A DNA stretch of 64,000 nt from Streptomyces sp. NBC_01451 (GTDB lineage: Bacteria > Actinomycetota > Actinomycetes > Streptomycetales > Streptomycetaceae). The position numbers and the translations under genes are program-made. The stretch's first letter is position 1. Each line of letters starts with the position of its first letter. Shown here piece after piece: positions 53,562 through 62,395 of the stretch. A model generated the notes under the pieces. It made no database searches and was not told where the DNA came from. It worked only from the letters and a program-made list of their open reading frames with translations. The DNA is taken from NCBI RefSeq assembly GCF_036227485.1, contig NZ_CP109479.1:868001-932000 (forward strand). Reading direction: 5' to 3'.

Positions 53562-54554
53562 TCACCCGAACTCCAGCACATCCCTGACGGGGCGGCGGGG
53601 CGTGGCGGGGCCCCGTGGGCCGTATCCGAGGCGCAGCACCATCTGCACGTGGCCCGTGCCCGCCACCGGGTCGCGGACCAGCGACCGCAGATCGGAGGTC
53701 TCCAACGGATGCGAGGTCAGCGAGGTGGCCAGGTCGGCCGCGGTGGCCTCCAGCAGGACGCGCTCCAGCGCCTGACCGGCACGCAGCCAGTCGGCGGGCG
53801 TGTCGCCCGGGGTACTGAGCAGCCCCAGGTGCGGGGTGTGCTCGAAGGTGGTGGCGCCGCGGTCGGCCACCGGCCGGCGTCCGGCGAAGTCCCGTTGTGG
53901 AGCCTTCCCGTCGCTGCGGCGCGGTCCGAAGGCGTATTCGGGGACGCCGTCCACGGCGATGTCCGCCTCCGTGCCGAGCCGGGTCCAGCGGTCGAGGTCC
54001 ACCCTGCGGTCGGGGTCCAGGACATCCCGGCTCTCCGCGTCATCCACCAGGTCGAGCACGGTCTCGGCATGCCAGGGCCCCGCGAAGAGGAGTTCGGCTC
54101 CCTCTCGCGCCGCGGCCTCCCTCAGCTCTGCCCGCACCTCCTCAGGCAGTTCCTTGTCGGCGAAGGGATGACGGCTGGTGTGCCGCTGCCGGATCGACTG
54201 GTGGAGCCGCGCCATGTCCTCGTCGGGCGACCGCCCGGCCGGATCGGCCAGTTGGACGGCGGCGAACAGCAGATGGTCGCCCGGCTCGGGCAGTAGCCGG
54301 ACCTCCGGGACCAGGCCCGCGTGCGCGGCGGCGGCACGCAGGTTGAACAGCGCGGCCCCGCAGCCGATGTGCAGCGCCCGGTTGCCGGGGTCGGAACGGG
54401 GCATGGCCCGCTCGGGATCGCCGTGCAGCAGAAGCAGTCGCCGGGTGGCGACGAAGTGGAAACGCCAGGGCTGGGCGTTGTGCATGGACGGGGCCGCCGT
54501 GGCGGCGGCGACCAGCGCGGTCACCGTCTTCGGATCGAGCTCTCGCAGGGGCAT
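53562..54554 (-). CDS. Acg-type nitroreductase-like FMN protein
   Basis: 330 residues. ATAAPSMHNAQPWRFHF (about 17-33) is the flavin signature; HIGCGAALFNLRAAAAHAGL, PADWLRAGQALERVLLEA and VQMVLRLGYGPRGPATPRRP match the paralogues. GAGGAGGGTG precedes ATG 54554. Boxes at 54626-54661 lie 72-107 bp upstream. Confidence 0.88.
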   Translation of the reverse strand: MPLRELDPKTVTALVAAATAAPSMHNAQPWRFHFVATRRLLLLHGDPERAMPRSDPGNRALHIGCGAALFNLRAAAAHAGLVPEVRLLPEPGDHLLFAAVQLADPAGRSPDEDMARLHQSIRQRHTSRHPFADKELPEEVRAELREAAAREGAELLFAGPWHAETVLDLVDDAESRDVLDPDRRVDLDRWTRLGTEADIAVDGVPEYAFGPRRSDGKAPQRDFAGRRPVADRGATTFEHTPHLGLLSTPGDTPADWLRAGQALERVLLEATAADLATSLTSHPLETSDLRSLVRDPVAGTGHVQMVLRLGYGPRGPATPRRPVRDVLEFG

Positions 54555-54625
54555 CGCACCCTCCTCACACGCTCGCCACCCACCACCGTAGTACGGCTGC
54601 CGGACGCCCACATGACCGGACAGGT

Positions 54626-54661
54626 GGACCGTCCTGGCCGGCCGGGTGCACCGTCCGGTAC
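54626..54661. promoter_or_regulatory. Tandem DosR-like boxes upstream of nitroreductase at 54554
   Basis: GGACCG-TC-CTGGCC at 54626-54639 and GCACCG-TC-CGGTAC at 54648-54661, starts 22 bp apart. Weaker than average but correctly spaced and placed. Confidence 0.5.
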
Positions 54662-54984
54662 GCCGGAGCATCACCTGATGCAACGGGAAGCACAAGGGGC
54701 TCGATGTCCCGCAAGTCGGTCCGATCGTCCCTCTTTCCCCTGCCGCCGCGGAGTGACACTGGAGTCAGGCGCGAGCGCCGGATTCCGAACCGTGAGGCTC
54801 CCCCGTCCCCACCGGAACGGTGCTCGCGCCAGGGGGACGGCCCCGTGAAGGGCCGCGGGCGTACGTGGGTCGTCGACCGTGTGCCCGCACGGGTACGTCC
54901 CCCGTACAGGTCCTCCGCCCGGTCGCCCACCGTCGTGCGGACGCCGATGGCCGGGCCCTGGGTTGCCTCGATCCTGCGAAGTCG

Positions 54985-55020
54985 GGTCCGGTCGGACCGC
55001 GAAGCGGTGACCATCGGCCC
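54985..55020. promoter_or_regulatory. Tandem DosR-like boxes upstream of oleate hydratase
   Basis: GGTCCG-GT-CGGACC at 54985-54998 (perfect arms) and GTGACC-AT-CGGCCC at 55007-55020; starts are 22 bp apart, and the second ends 75 bp before ATG 55096. Confidence 0.65.
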
Positions 55021-55095
55021 ACTGCCGGCGCTCGCCGCAGAGGGAACGGTGGGTCACGTGGTTCCCGATCGACGGCGAGGACGAGGAGTTGTGCG

Positions 55096-56667
55096 ATGGC
55101 GAAGGCGTATCTGGTGGGCAGCGGGATCGCTGCCCTGTCCGCGGCGGCGTTCCTGATCCGCGACGGCGGTTTCCAGGGTTCGGACATCCACCTCTTCGAA
55201 GGGCAGCGCGACATCGGTGGCAGCCTGGACGCGGGCGGCACGGCGGACGCGGGCTACACCATGCGTGGCGGACGGATGTTCGAGGCCGAGTTCCGTTGCA
55301 CGTACGACCTGCTGGGCGGCATTCCCACTCTCGACGACCCCTCGGTGTCCGTGACCGAGGAGATCCTGGCCGGACACGAGGAGTTCGCCTGGAACGACAT
55401 CGCACGCCTCGTCGACGGCGACGGAAAGATCGTCGACACCCGCTCGATGGGGTTCTCCGAACACGACCGCCTGGCCCTGGTGCGGTGCCTGGCGGCCCCC
55501 GAGGGGCACCTGGACGGCAAACGGATCACGGACTGCTTCGGAGAACACTTCTTCACCACGAACTTCTGGTTCATGTGGTGCACCACGTTCGCGTTCCAGC
55601 CCTGGCACAGCGCGATCGAGTTCCGGCGTTACCTGAGGCGCTTCATCCACCTCTTCCCCGAGTTCTCGTCCATGTCGGGCATCTACCGGACCCGTTACAA
55701 CCAGTACGACTCCATCGTGCGTCCGCTGACCGCCTGGCTCCGCGAGCGCGGCGTCACCATCCACACCGGCTGCCAGGTCACCGACCTCGGCCTGGTGCCC
55801 GGGCACCGGACCACCACGGTCGACACCGTCCATCTCTCCCGGGGCGGCCACGACGAGAGGATCGCGGTCTCCCCCGAGGACCTGGTCCTGGTCACCAACG
55901 GCTCCATGACCGACGCCTCAAGCCTCGGTTCACACACCGCCGCGCCGCCACCGGCTCCCCACCGCTCGGAGGCGTGGCTGCTCTGGCACCGCCTGGCCAG
56001 GGGCCGCGACGACTTCGGCGACCCGGCTGCCTTCGACAAGCACGTCAAGGAGTCCCGCTGGGAGTCGTTCACCGTCACCACCAAGGATCCCGCGTTCCTG
56101 GACGCCCTGGAGAGGTTCAGTGGCCGCGAGACCGGCAGGGGCGGGCTGATGACGTTCACCGAGTCCAACTGGCTCCTCAGCATCGTCGCCAACCGCCAGC
56201 CGGTCTACCGCGAGCAGCCCGATGGCCTCTCGGTCTGGTGGGGCTACGGCCTCTTCCCCGGCCGCGCGGGCAACCACACGCCCAAACCGATGACGATGTG
56301 CACCGGCCGGGAGATCCTCGAAGAGGTCCTCCACCATCTGCACCTCGACGAGGAGACCGCGGCCCGCGCACTGGCCACCTCCACCGTCGTGCCCTGCCTG
56401 ATGCCGTACATCACCAGCCAGTTCCTGGCCCGCCGCCGCGACGACCGGCCCAAGGTCGTACCCGAGGGATCGGTCAACCTCGCCTTCATCGGCCAGTTCG
56501 CCGAGGTGCCCGACGACGTCGTCTTCACCGTCGAGTACTCCGTACGCACCGCCTGGACGGCGGTGGCCCAGCTCCTGCACCTCGAAAAGAGTCCGCCGGC
56601 CGTCTACAAGGGGCACCACGACCCCCATGTTCTGGCCGCCGCCCTGGAAACCATGCACCGCCGGTAG
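55096..56667 (+). CDS. ohyA: Oleate hydratase (myosin-cross-reactive-antigen family)
   Basis: 523 residues. FAD fold AYLVGSGIAALSAAAFLIRD at the N-terminus, MRGGRMFEAEFRCTYDLLGG (about 56-75) with the conserved catalytic-region Glu, CTTFAFQPWHSAIEFRRYLR, and VTNGSMTDASSLG. Oleate hydratases add water across the cis-9 double bond of free oleic acid, needing FADH2, and are linked to fatty-acid detoxification. At 523 residues it is shorter than the 560-640 of many characterised enzymes, but complete at both ends. GAGGAG precedes ATG 55096. Its box pair puts it in the same putative regulon. Confidence 0.93.
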   Translation: MAKAYLVGSGIAALSAAAFLIRDGGFQGSDIHLFEGQRDIGGSLDAGGTADAGYTMRGGRMFEAEFRCTYDLLGGIPTLDDPSVSVTEEILAGHEEFAWNDIARLVDGDGKIVDTRSMGFSEHDRLALVRCLAAPEGHLDGKRITDCFGEHFFTTNFWFMWCTTFAFQPWHSAIEFRRYLRRFIHLFPEFSSMSGIYRTRYNQYDSIVRPLTAWLRERGVTIHTGCQVTDLGLVPGHRTTTVDTVHLSRGGHDERIAVSPEDLVLVTNGSMTDASSLGSHTAAPPPAPHRSEAWLLWHRLARGRDDFGDPAAFDKHVKESRWESFTVTTKDPAFLDALERFSGRETGRGGLMTFTESNWLLSIVANRQPVYREQPDGLSVWWGYGLFPGRAGNHTPKPMTMCTGREILEEVLHHLHLDEETAARALATSTVVPCLMPYITSQFLARRRDDRPKVVPEGSVNLAFIGQFAEVPDDVVFTVEYSVRTAWTAVAQLLHLEKSPPAVYKGHHDPHVLAAALETMHRR

Positions 56668-56676
56668 CCGCGTGGC

Positions 56677-56715
56677 CCGAGTGACCGACACATGCGGGTC
56701 GCGTCGGTCACTCGG
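56677..56715. terminator. Bidirectional terminator between ohyA and the kinase gene
   Basis: Perfect 13-bp stem (56677-56689 with 56703-56715; arm CCGAGTGACCGAC), 13-base loop, between convergent genes. The following 195 bases hold nothing recognised. Confidence 0.85.
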
Positions 56716-56910
56716 CTGCGCCCGCGCGAGCACCGCGCCATGCCATGCCATGCCACGTAACACCGCCCAGCGGGTATCGGGTCGGCTGACCGGCTCCCGT
56801 CCGGTCCGGGTGCGCGGCCTCACGTCGACGGCCACCCTCGTCGCGTCGGGCCGTCCGGGTGGGCGCGGCGCGGGTGGTGTGTCGGGCTGTCCACTGCCGG
56901 CGGGACGGGG

Positions 56911-58131
56911 TCAGGGGGTGCGGGCCGCGTCTTCGGTGGTGACGGGGATGCGCCACCGCAGTCGGGTGCCGCCTTCGGGACGGTCGGCCACCTCGAACGT
57001 GCCGCCCAGTTTCTCCGCGCGGCGGCGCAGGTTGGTCAGGCCACTGCTTCGCGTGGGCCGGCCAAGACCGCGGCCGTTGTCGGTGACGTCCAGGAGCAGT
57101 TCGTCTCCGGCGCGGACGGCGACCCAGGCGGCGGTGGCGTGGGCGTGACGGACGACGTTGGACAGGGCCTCACGCAGCACGGCGAGCAGGTGCGCAGCGG
57201 TTTCGTCGGGGAGAGCGGCGTCGACAGGACCGTCGAACTCGACCGAGGGTGCGAAGCCGAGCCGGTTCTGTGCGGTGGAGGTCTCGTCGAGGACCTGTGC
57301 ACGGAGGCTGGCCGCCTTCTGGGTGGGCTGGTTGAGATTGAAGATGGTGCCGCGCAACTCCCGGATGGTCGCGTCGAGTTCACCGATGACCATGTGGATG
57401 CGTGCCGGGGTGTCGGGATGGGTGATGCGGGCGGTGACGCTCTGCAGCGCGAGACCGGCGCCGAAGACCCTCTGGATGACCATGTCGTGCAGGTCGCGGG
57501 CGATGCGGTCGCGGTCGGCCATCACCTCACGGTCGGCGCGGGCGGCGGCCAACTCGGCCTGGGCGACCAGTTGGTGGGTGATGTCCCGAGCCACCGTCGA
57601 GAAGCCGATCAGGGCCCCTTCCGCGTCACGCATCGGCGAGACGGTGATCGCCACGTCGACTTCCGTGCCGTCGGCACGGTTCCAGCGGCTCTGGTAGGAG
57701 TCGGCGTGCCCCTGGGAACGGATCTGCTCCACCACTGTCCGGAAGACGTCGAAGGCCGAGGCGGACATGAGGGAATCGATCGCCCGGCCGACGATATCGT
57801 CCTCGGCGTGGCCGAACAGCCGCTGGGCGCCAGGATTCCAGGTCTGGATGACGTGGGCGGAACCGATGGAGATCATGGCGTCGTCGGACGACGCCACGAT
57901 GGCCGCGAGCCGGGCCTCGGCGTGCCGGGCTGCCTCCAGCTCGGTGTGCAGGGCTATCAGGCCGCGGTTGGTGTCGTCCAGCTCCTGGCTCAGCTCGTCC
58001 AACAGCTGCGCGCGGCGCGCCAGTTCGGCCTGTTGCGCGGCCGCGTCGTCCGTGCCGTCGGCAGTGCGGAGGCCGGATACGTCTCCCATGTCTGACCGCC
58101 CTTCACATGGTGACGAGAACCGGTTCATCAT
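56911..58131 (-). CDS. PAS-domain histidine kinase, DosS-like, last gene of a stressosome-type operon
   Basis: 406 residues from ATG 58131, which overlaps the upstream stop (ATGATGA); ATG 58089 with GAAGGG is an alternative (392 residues). A coiled-coil (about 30-75) leads into one PAS domain (about 78-190: DDAMISIGSAHVIQTWNPGA, IGFSTVARDITHQ). The HisKA_3 motif DRDRIARDLHDMVIQRVFGA (His about 215) and the following GLALQSV match the DosS/DevS kinase group. The HATPase has LREALSNVVRHAH and DVTDNGRGLG. No GAF or haem domain is seen. It is a candidate partner for the orphan OsdR-like regulator; this is inferred. Confidence 0.88.
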   Translation of the reverse strand: MMNRFSSPCEGRSDMGDVSGLRTADGTDDAAAQQAELARRAQLLDELSQELDDTNRGLIALHTELEAARHAEARLAAIVASSDDAMISIGSAHVIQTWNPGAQRLFGHAEDDIVGRAIDSLMSASAFDVFRTVVEQIRSQGHADSYQSRWNRADGTEVDVAITVSPMRDAEGALIGFSTVARDITHQLVAQAELAAARADREVMADRDRIARDLHDMVIQRVFGAGLALQSVTARITHPDTPARIHMVIGELDATIRELRGTIFNLNQPTQKAASLRAQVLDETSTAQNRLGFAPSVEFDGPVDAALPDETAAHLLAVLREALSNVVRHAHATAAWVAVRAGDELLLDVTDNGRGLGRPTRSSGLTNLRRRAEKLGGTFEVADRPEGGTRLRWRIPVTTEDAARTP

Positions 58132-59150
58132 GCCACGGCGGTGACTTGGCGGACCACGAGCACGGTGGCGTCGTCGGTGCCCCTGCCGTACTCGCGGTGG
58201 AGCACGGCGGCGATGATCGCGGGATGCTGCTCCAGCAGGCGCGGGTGGTCCTCCAGGCTCCAGGCGGAACGAATACCGTCGGTGACCAGGACGAGAGTCG
58301 ATCCGGGCTCCCACGGGCCGTGTTGAAGGCGAACGGTGGGAAGGGACAGCTGGGTTCCGACAGTGCCGGGGCGGTCCAGCAGGTGTGTGTACCGTCCGCC
58401 GGTGAGAACCCGGCCCGTGATGTTGCCGACCGCCGCGTAGGCGAACTCTCCGCGCCCGGGATCTATCAGACAGGCGCCCAGGACTCCGCCTCGGGTGCCG
58501 CGCATCGCCCCGTGAGCGTGCTGGACGAGCCGGTCGAGGTCGGTGACGGCAGCGCCTTGGAACGTGGTGATCGCGGCACGGGCCGCTGCGGCGGCTCCCG
58601 GGCCGTGGCCCAGCCCGTCGACGACCAGCGCGGCTGTCCGCGCACCGGGCACGACCGCCCAGGCGTCCCCGGATTCGCCGTCGCCCCCGAGGGGCACATT
58701 GACCCCTCCGAAGCGCCACCCCGGCTGCCCGGCCGGCGCGGGGGTGCCGAGCCGGGCGTAGATGACGGTTCCGCGGCGGGTGGCGTACCAGTCGAACTCG
58801 GCGGCGTTCCGCCGGACGACGTTCAGCCCTGCCTTCAGACCGCCTCCGCGGGACGAAGGCAGCACGACGGACGAGGCTCCGTCGGCCGACGGAGCGAGCG
58901 CCCCGGCGGTCATCCCCGGGCCATGGTCGACGGACAGCAGCTCGATCCCGTCGCCGGTGTTCCGGGCCAGGACGTACCCGCCCGGGTGGGCGTGCCGGAG
59001 CAGATTGGTGCCGAGCTCGGTGGCCACCAGCTCGGCCACACCCGGGCGCAGCGCGTGCTGTCCGGCGGTCATGCGGGACACCGCCCGGCGCAGGGCGCCG
59101 ACATCCTCGTCCGCCGCGACGGCATGGCGGCGGTGTTCGCTCTCGCTCAG
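58128..59150 (-). CDS. HATPase-SpoIIE phosphatase fusion (RsbT/RsbU-like), non-standard start
   Basis: 340 residues if read from CTG 59150. The N-terminal anti-sigma-factor-type ATPase (RRHAVAADEDVGALRRAV, then VATELGTNLLRHAHPGGY) is followed by a PP2C/SpoIIE phosphatase (ALVVDGLGHGPGAAAAA, VLVTDGIRSAWSLEDHP, GTDDATVLVVRQ). The first ATG/GTG in frame is GTG 59081, which would delete the first strand and helix of the ATPase. Upstream sequence is clearly coding but has only CTG 59150, with GTGAGG 5 bp before it. So either a CTG start is used or a frameshift disrupts coupling to the GTGA at 59176-59173. It probably resets the RsbR/RsbS phosphorylation state. Confidence 0.75.
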   Translation of the reverse strand: MSESEHRRHAVAADEDVGALRRAVSRMTAGQHALRPGVAELVATELGTNLLRHAHPGGYVLARNTGDGIELLSVDHGPGMTAGALAPSADGASSVVLPSSRGGGLKAGLNVVRRNAAEFDWYATRRGTVIYARLGTPAPAGQPGWRFGGVNVPLGGDGESGDAWAVVPGARTAALVVDGLGHGPGAAAAARAAITTFQGAAVTDLDRLVQHAHGAMRGTRGGVLGACLIDPGRGEFAYAAVGNITGRVLTGGRYTHLLDRPGTVGTQLSLPTVRLQHGPWEPGSTLVLVTDGIRSAWSLEDHPRLLEQHPAIIAAVLHREYGRGTDDATVLVVRQVTAVA

Positions 59151-59172
59151 GGCTGCCTCACCCCTACCGGCC

Positions 59173-59604
59173 TCACCGCTGCCATTTCACGATCACCACG
59201 GTCGTGCCCGACCCGGCGGCGGAGGTGAGAGTCATGTCGTCCACCAGCCGCCGCGCTCCTGGCAGGCCCAACCCCATGCTGCCCCGGGTGCTGAAGCCGT
59301 CGGTCAGCGCCGCCTCGATGTCCTCGATACCCGGACCGTCGTCGGTGAACGTGGCCCGCACACCGCGCCGGCCCTGCCGGGACACCTGCTCGACGCCGAC
59401 CCGGCCACGGCGACCGGTTGCGTAGTTGAGGATGTTGCGGGCCAGCTCGCTGCCGGCCGTGATCAGCTTCGTCGCGTCCACCAGGTTGAGCCCCACCGCC
59501 TCGGCCTCGGTGCGCAGCACCTTGCGGACACGGATCAGGTCGGACTCGTCGACGATGTCGAAAAGCGCCGGTTCCCTGTCCGTCACAGCACCCGCGCCGG
59601 TCAC
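59173..59604 (-). CDS. RsbT-like serine kinase (stressosome)
   Basis: 143 residues. GHKL ATPase fold with SELARNILNYATG (N-box), FTDDGPGIED (G1) and STRGSMGLGLPGARRLVDDM (G2). RsbT phosphorylates RsbS and RsbR and leaves the stressosome under stress. GTG 59604 overlaps the rsbS-like stop (GTGA). Order R-S-T is as in Bacillus and many actinomycetes. Confidence 0.92.
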   Translation of the reverse strand: MTGAGAVTDREPALFDIVDESDLIRVRKVLRTEAEAVGLNLVDATKLITAGSELARNILNYATGRRGRVGVEQVSRQGRRGVRATFTDDGPGIEDIEAALTDGFSTRGSMGLGLPGARRLVDDMTLTSAAGSGTTVVIVKWQR

Positions 59605-59987
59605 AGGCGGTCCGTACCGGTATCGGCGCGGCGCAGCCGCTCCAGCAGGGCCAGGCCTTGCTCGGCGTTGAGCGCGGTGTCCAGATGCCCCATGGGCACA
59701 CCGAGTTCCACCAGGGTGATGGCGACCGCCGGCTGGATGCCCACCACGGCCGCCTGGGCGCCCAACAGCCGGACCATCGCGACGATCCTGGCCAGTACCC
59801 GGGCGATGAACGAGTCGACCACGCTCAGTCGGCTGACATCGATGAGCATGCCCGACGCACCGGTGCGTGCGACCTCGCGGGTGAGCTGCTCCTCGATCTG
59901 GATCACTGTGGTGTCGTCCAGGTCGCCGTGCAGCGCGACCAGGAGCGTGTCACCGATCTTCATGACGGGAACCACGTCCTCGGTCAC
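59601..59987 (-). CDS. RsbS-like STAS protein (stressosome)
   Basis: 128 residues, a single STAS domain: MKIGDTLLVALHGDLDDTTV, then GMLIDVSRLSVVDSFIARVL, where the Ser of VVDSF is the expected phosphorylation site, and GAQAAVVGIQPAVAITL. GTG 59987 overlaps the rsbR-like stop (GTGA), with GGGGGAGCC before it. It forms the stressosome core with RsbR. Confidence 0.93.
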   Translation of the reverse strand: MTEDVVPVMKIGDTLLVALHGDLDDTTVIQIEEQLTREVARTGASGMLIDVSRLSVVDSFIARVLARIVAMVRLLGAQAAVVGIQPAVAITLVELGVPMGHLDTALNAEQGLALLERLRRADTGTDRL

Positions 59988-61204
59988 CGTGGCTCCCCCG
60001 ACGTCAGCGCCCGGGCGGCGGCCGCCGCGGTTCCCGCCCGCTCGGCCAGCACCGCCAGCGCCAGCTGCAACGCGTCCTGCAACGTGTTGCGGGAGCGCAG
60101 GCGCCCCATGTCGATTCCCAGATGCACGATGGACTGGGCCGTCTCCGGCCGTACCCCGCTCATGATGCTCACCGTCCCCATCAGGGCGGCCGCCTGCACC
60201 GTTTTCAGCAGATGCTGGGCGACCTGGGTGTCGATGGTGGGCACCCCGCTGATGTCCAGGATGGCGACCTCGGCCTGGGTCTGCGCGATCTTCTCCAGCA
60301 GGCCCTCGGTCAGCCGGGTGGCCCGCAGCGTGTCCAGCGTGCCGATGATCGGCAGCGCGAGCACCTTGTCCCACACCTGGATCACCGGCGTGGACAGCTC
60401 CAGGATCTCGTCGCGCTGCCGCAGCAACCGCTGCTCGGTCTCCCGGCGCTCGGTGACGTCCCGGATGGCCGCCGCCACCAACCGGCCCTCGGAGGTATCC
60501 AGCGGACTCAGACTGATCTCGACGGGGAACTCCGTCCCGTCCCGGCGCATCCCGGACAGCTCCAGCCCCGCACCCATCGGCCTCAGCCGGGGGTCGGCGA
60601 GAAAGCCGGAGCGGTGGCCGACGTGGCGGTCACGGAACCGCGGCGGCACCAGCACCTCGATCTCCCGGCCCACCAACTCCTCGCGCTCGTAGCCGAACAG
60701 CGTCCGCGCCTGTCGGTTGACCAGCACGATCCGCGCGTCCGTACCCACGATCACCATCGCGTCGGGGGCCGATTCCAGCAGACCGTGGAACAGCGACTCG
60801 GCCCGCGCGCTCTCCGTCACGTCCCGGAAGACCTTGACGAAGCCGGCCACCGCACCGTCCTCACCCCGCACCGGCGTCAGGGCTATGTGGGCCAGGAACC
60901 GCTCGCCGCCCTTGCGGACCCGCCAGCCCTGAAACTCCCGCCGCCCGTCCTGGCGTGCCGACTCCAGTTCCTGTTCCACCAGCCCGGCGCCATGGTCCTC
61001 CTCGGTGTGCAGTACCGACACCGACCGCCCCAGCATCTCGGGCTCCGTGTAGCCGGTCGTCGCCTGGGCACCGCGGCTCCAGCGGACCACCTCACCACCC
61101 GGCCCCAGCTTGACGACCGCGTGTTCCGTGACCGCGTCGAGCATCGTCTCGAGATCACGCAGACTCGTCTGCGGATCCCGGCCGCCTCCTGGTGGCGTCG
61201 TCAT
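59984..61204 (-). CDS. RsbR-like sensor with two PAS domains and C-terminal STAS
   Basis: 406 residues. PAS 1 about 25-145 (KLGPGGEVVRWSRGAQATTG, then FVKVFRDVTESARAE), PAS 2 about 150-265 (ESAPDAMVIVGTDARIVLVN, then VAAAIRDVTERRETE), STAS about 285-400 (TPVIQVWDKVLALPIIGTLD, DISGVPTIDTQVAQHLL, where Thr in VPTID is the usual phosphosite). Classical RsbR has a globin-like N-terminus; here PAS sensing replaces it. ATG 61204 has a modest GGGCGGGG site. First gene of the operon; no 14-bp box was found in its 450-bp upstream region. Confidence 0.92.
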   Translation of the reverse strand: MTTPPGGGRDPQTSLRDLETMLDAVTEHAVVKLGPGGEVVRWSRGAQATTGYTEPEMLGRSVSVLHTEEDHGAGLVEQELESARQDGRREFQGWRVRKGGERFLAHIALTPVRGEDGAVAGFVKVFRDVTESARAESLFHGLLESAPDAMVIVGTDARIVLVNRQARTLFGYEREELVGREIEVLVPPRFRDRHVGHRSGFLADPRLRPMGAGLELSGMRRDGTEFPVEISLSPLDTSEGRLVAAAIRDVTERRETEQRLLRQRDEILELSTPVIQVWDKVLALPIIGTLDTLRATRLTEGLLEKIAQTQAEVAILDISGVPTIDTQVAQHLLKTVQAAALMGTVSIMSGVRPETAQSIVHLGIDMGRLRSRNTLQDALQLALAVLAERAGTAAAAARALTSGEPR

Positions 61205-61663
61205 GCCCGGCCCCGCCCTTCCGCATCGCCGATCCCCAAGCCGGGAAACCTCCTTGGTGGCCCCCCATGATCCCGGCGCGGCCGATGCTACCGCCCCCGC
61301 CGCGACCGATCCGGTCATCCGGCACACCGAACCGGCCACGGGCCGGGCACCGTTGCCCGCGCCTCGGCACAGGCGACGGTGCCGCGCGCTGCCTGCCCCC
61401 GCATCGCGTATCAGGGACACGCAGGACACCGCGAACGCTCCTCACGGCCACCAGCCCAATGACCACCGCTCCCGAGCAGACGTCGACACGGAGCGCTGGG
61501 GACGGTGCACCGACTGCTGTCCACGCGTGGTCGGATGCTCCATCACCCCGGACGCCTGTCGAATGAGCCTGCCGAGAAGTGCTTCAACGGGTCGGTCACG
61601 AGCCATACTTGACCTTGCGGGGGATTGTCCCGTGGTGGCTCGGCACGGGAGAGGCCGCATAAA
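61205..61663. other. Divergent intergenic region upstream of rsbR-like and terD genes
   Basis: 459 bases. No gene and no 14-bp box seen on either strand; promoters for the stressosome operon and terD must lie here. TTGACC at 61610 could be a -35 element for terD, but I see no convincing -10 partner. Confidence 0.45.
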
Positions 61664-62197
61664 GTGGGCAGCGAAAGCCGGAAGGTCGCGAAGGCCGAGG
61701 TACGGCTCAAATGGGACCCCAGTCCCTGGAATCGGCCGCCACACCATCTCGACATCATCGCCGCGACCTACTCTTCGGACGCCCTCTACGGGCAGCCCGT
61801 CTACGTCGTCCACTTCGACAGCCGCTCACCGGACGGCACCATCAACATGAGCCGGCACAGCCAGACCGGTCAGGGCCTCGGCTACGTCGAGGCGATGACC
61901 CTCGAACTCGACCGCCTCGCCCCCTCCTTCGCCCGGGTCGTCGTCGGCGTGGCCATCCACCAGAACAACGGCCCCAAAACGTTCGGCGACCTGACGAACG
62001 CCGGAGTACTGCTCCTCGACGGATACGAAGAGCTCCTCAAGGACGACTTCGCCCACCTCTCCGGATCCACCGCCGTGACGATCGCCGAGTTCACCCGGGA
62101 CACCTCCGGAACGTGGGAGTTCCACCAGATCCTCCGCGGCTTCGACAGCGACCCCGCAGTCTTCACCACGGAAATGGGCTCCACCCCGGACCCCTGA
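61664..62197 (+). CDS. TerD-family stress protein
   Basis: 177 residues from GTG 61664 (GGGAGAGG about 10 bp upstream). VAKAEVRLKWDPSPW, HLDIIAATYSSDALYG and FHQILRGFDSDP are typical of actinobacterial TerD/TerE proteins, calcium-binding beta-sandwich proteins tied to tellurite resistance and general stress. No other ter genes are near. It lacks the 14-bp box and lies on the far side of the stressosome operon, so it probably belongs to a different circuit. Confidence 0.85.
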   Translation: MGSESRKVAKAEVRLKWDPSPWNRPPHHLDIIAATYSSDALYGQPVYVVHFDSRSPDGTINMSRHSQTGQGLGYVEAMTLELDRLAPSFARVVVGVAIHQNNGPKTFGDLTNAGVLLLDGYEELLKDDFAHLSGSTAVTIAEFTRDTSGTWEFHQILRGFDSDPAVFTTEMGSTPDP

Positions 62198-62326
62198 CCC
62201 GACCGGCAGCACGAGAACGCGCAACGACCGCACCTACGCGGGGAACCGTCCCCCGCCCCGCCGATCGCCCTCTCCCTCGGCGCCGCTCACCGCGGCGTGC
62301 GACTACACGCGGCAAGACACGTGCGG

Positions 62327-62352
62327 GGGCCCGGCCTCAGGAGGCCGGGCCC
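62327..62352. terminator. Bidirectional terminator between terD and DUF2202 gene
   Basis: GGGCCCGGCCT arm at 62327-62337 paired with 62342-62352 around a 4-base loop, between convergent genes. Confidence 0.85.
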
Positions 62353-62395
62353 GCCTCGGTCCACTCGCCACCCTCGTCTCTCGCACTCGTCTCTC

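Larger units (their letters stand above)
54555..55095. other. Divergent intergenic region between nitroreductase and oleate hydratase
   Basis: 541 bases with a box pair near each gene (54626-54661 and 54985-55020). The middle, 54662-54984, holds no gene that I can support. Confidence 0.5.
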
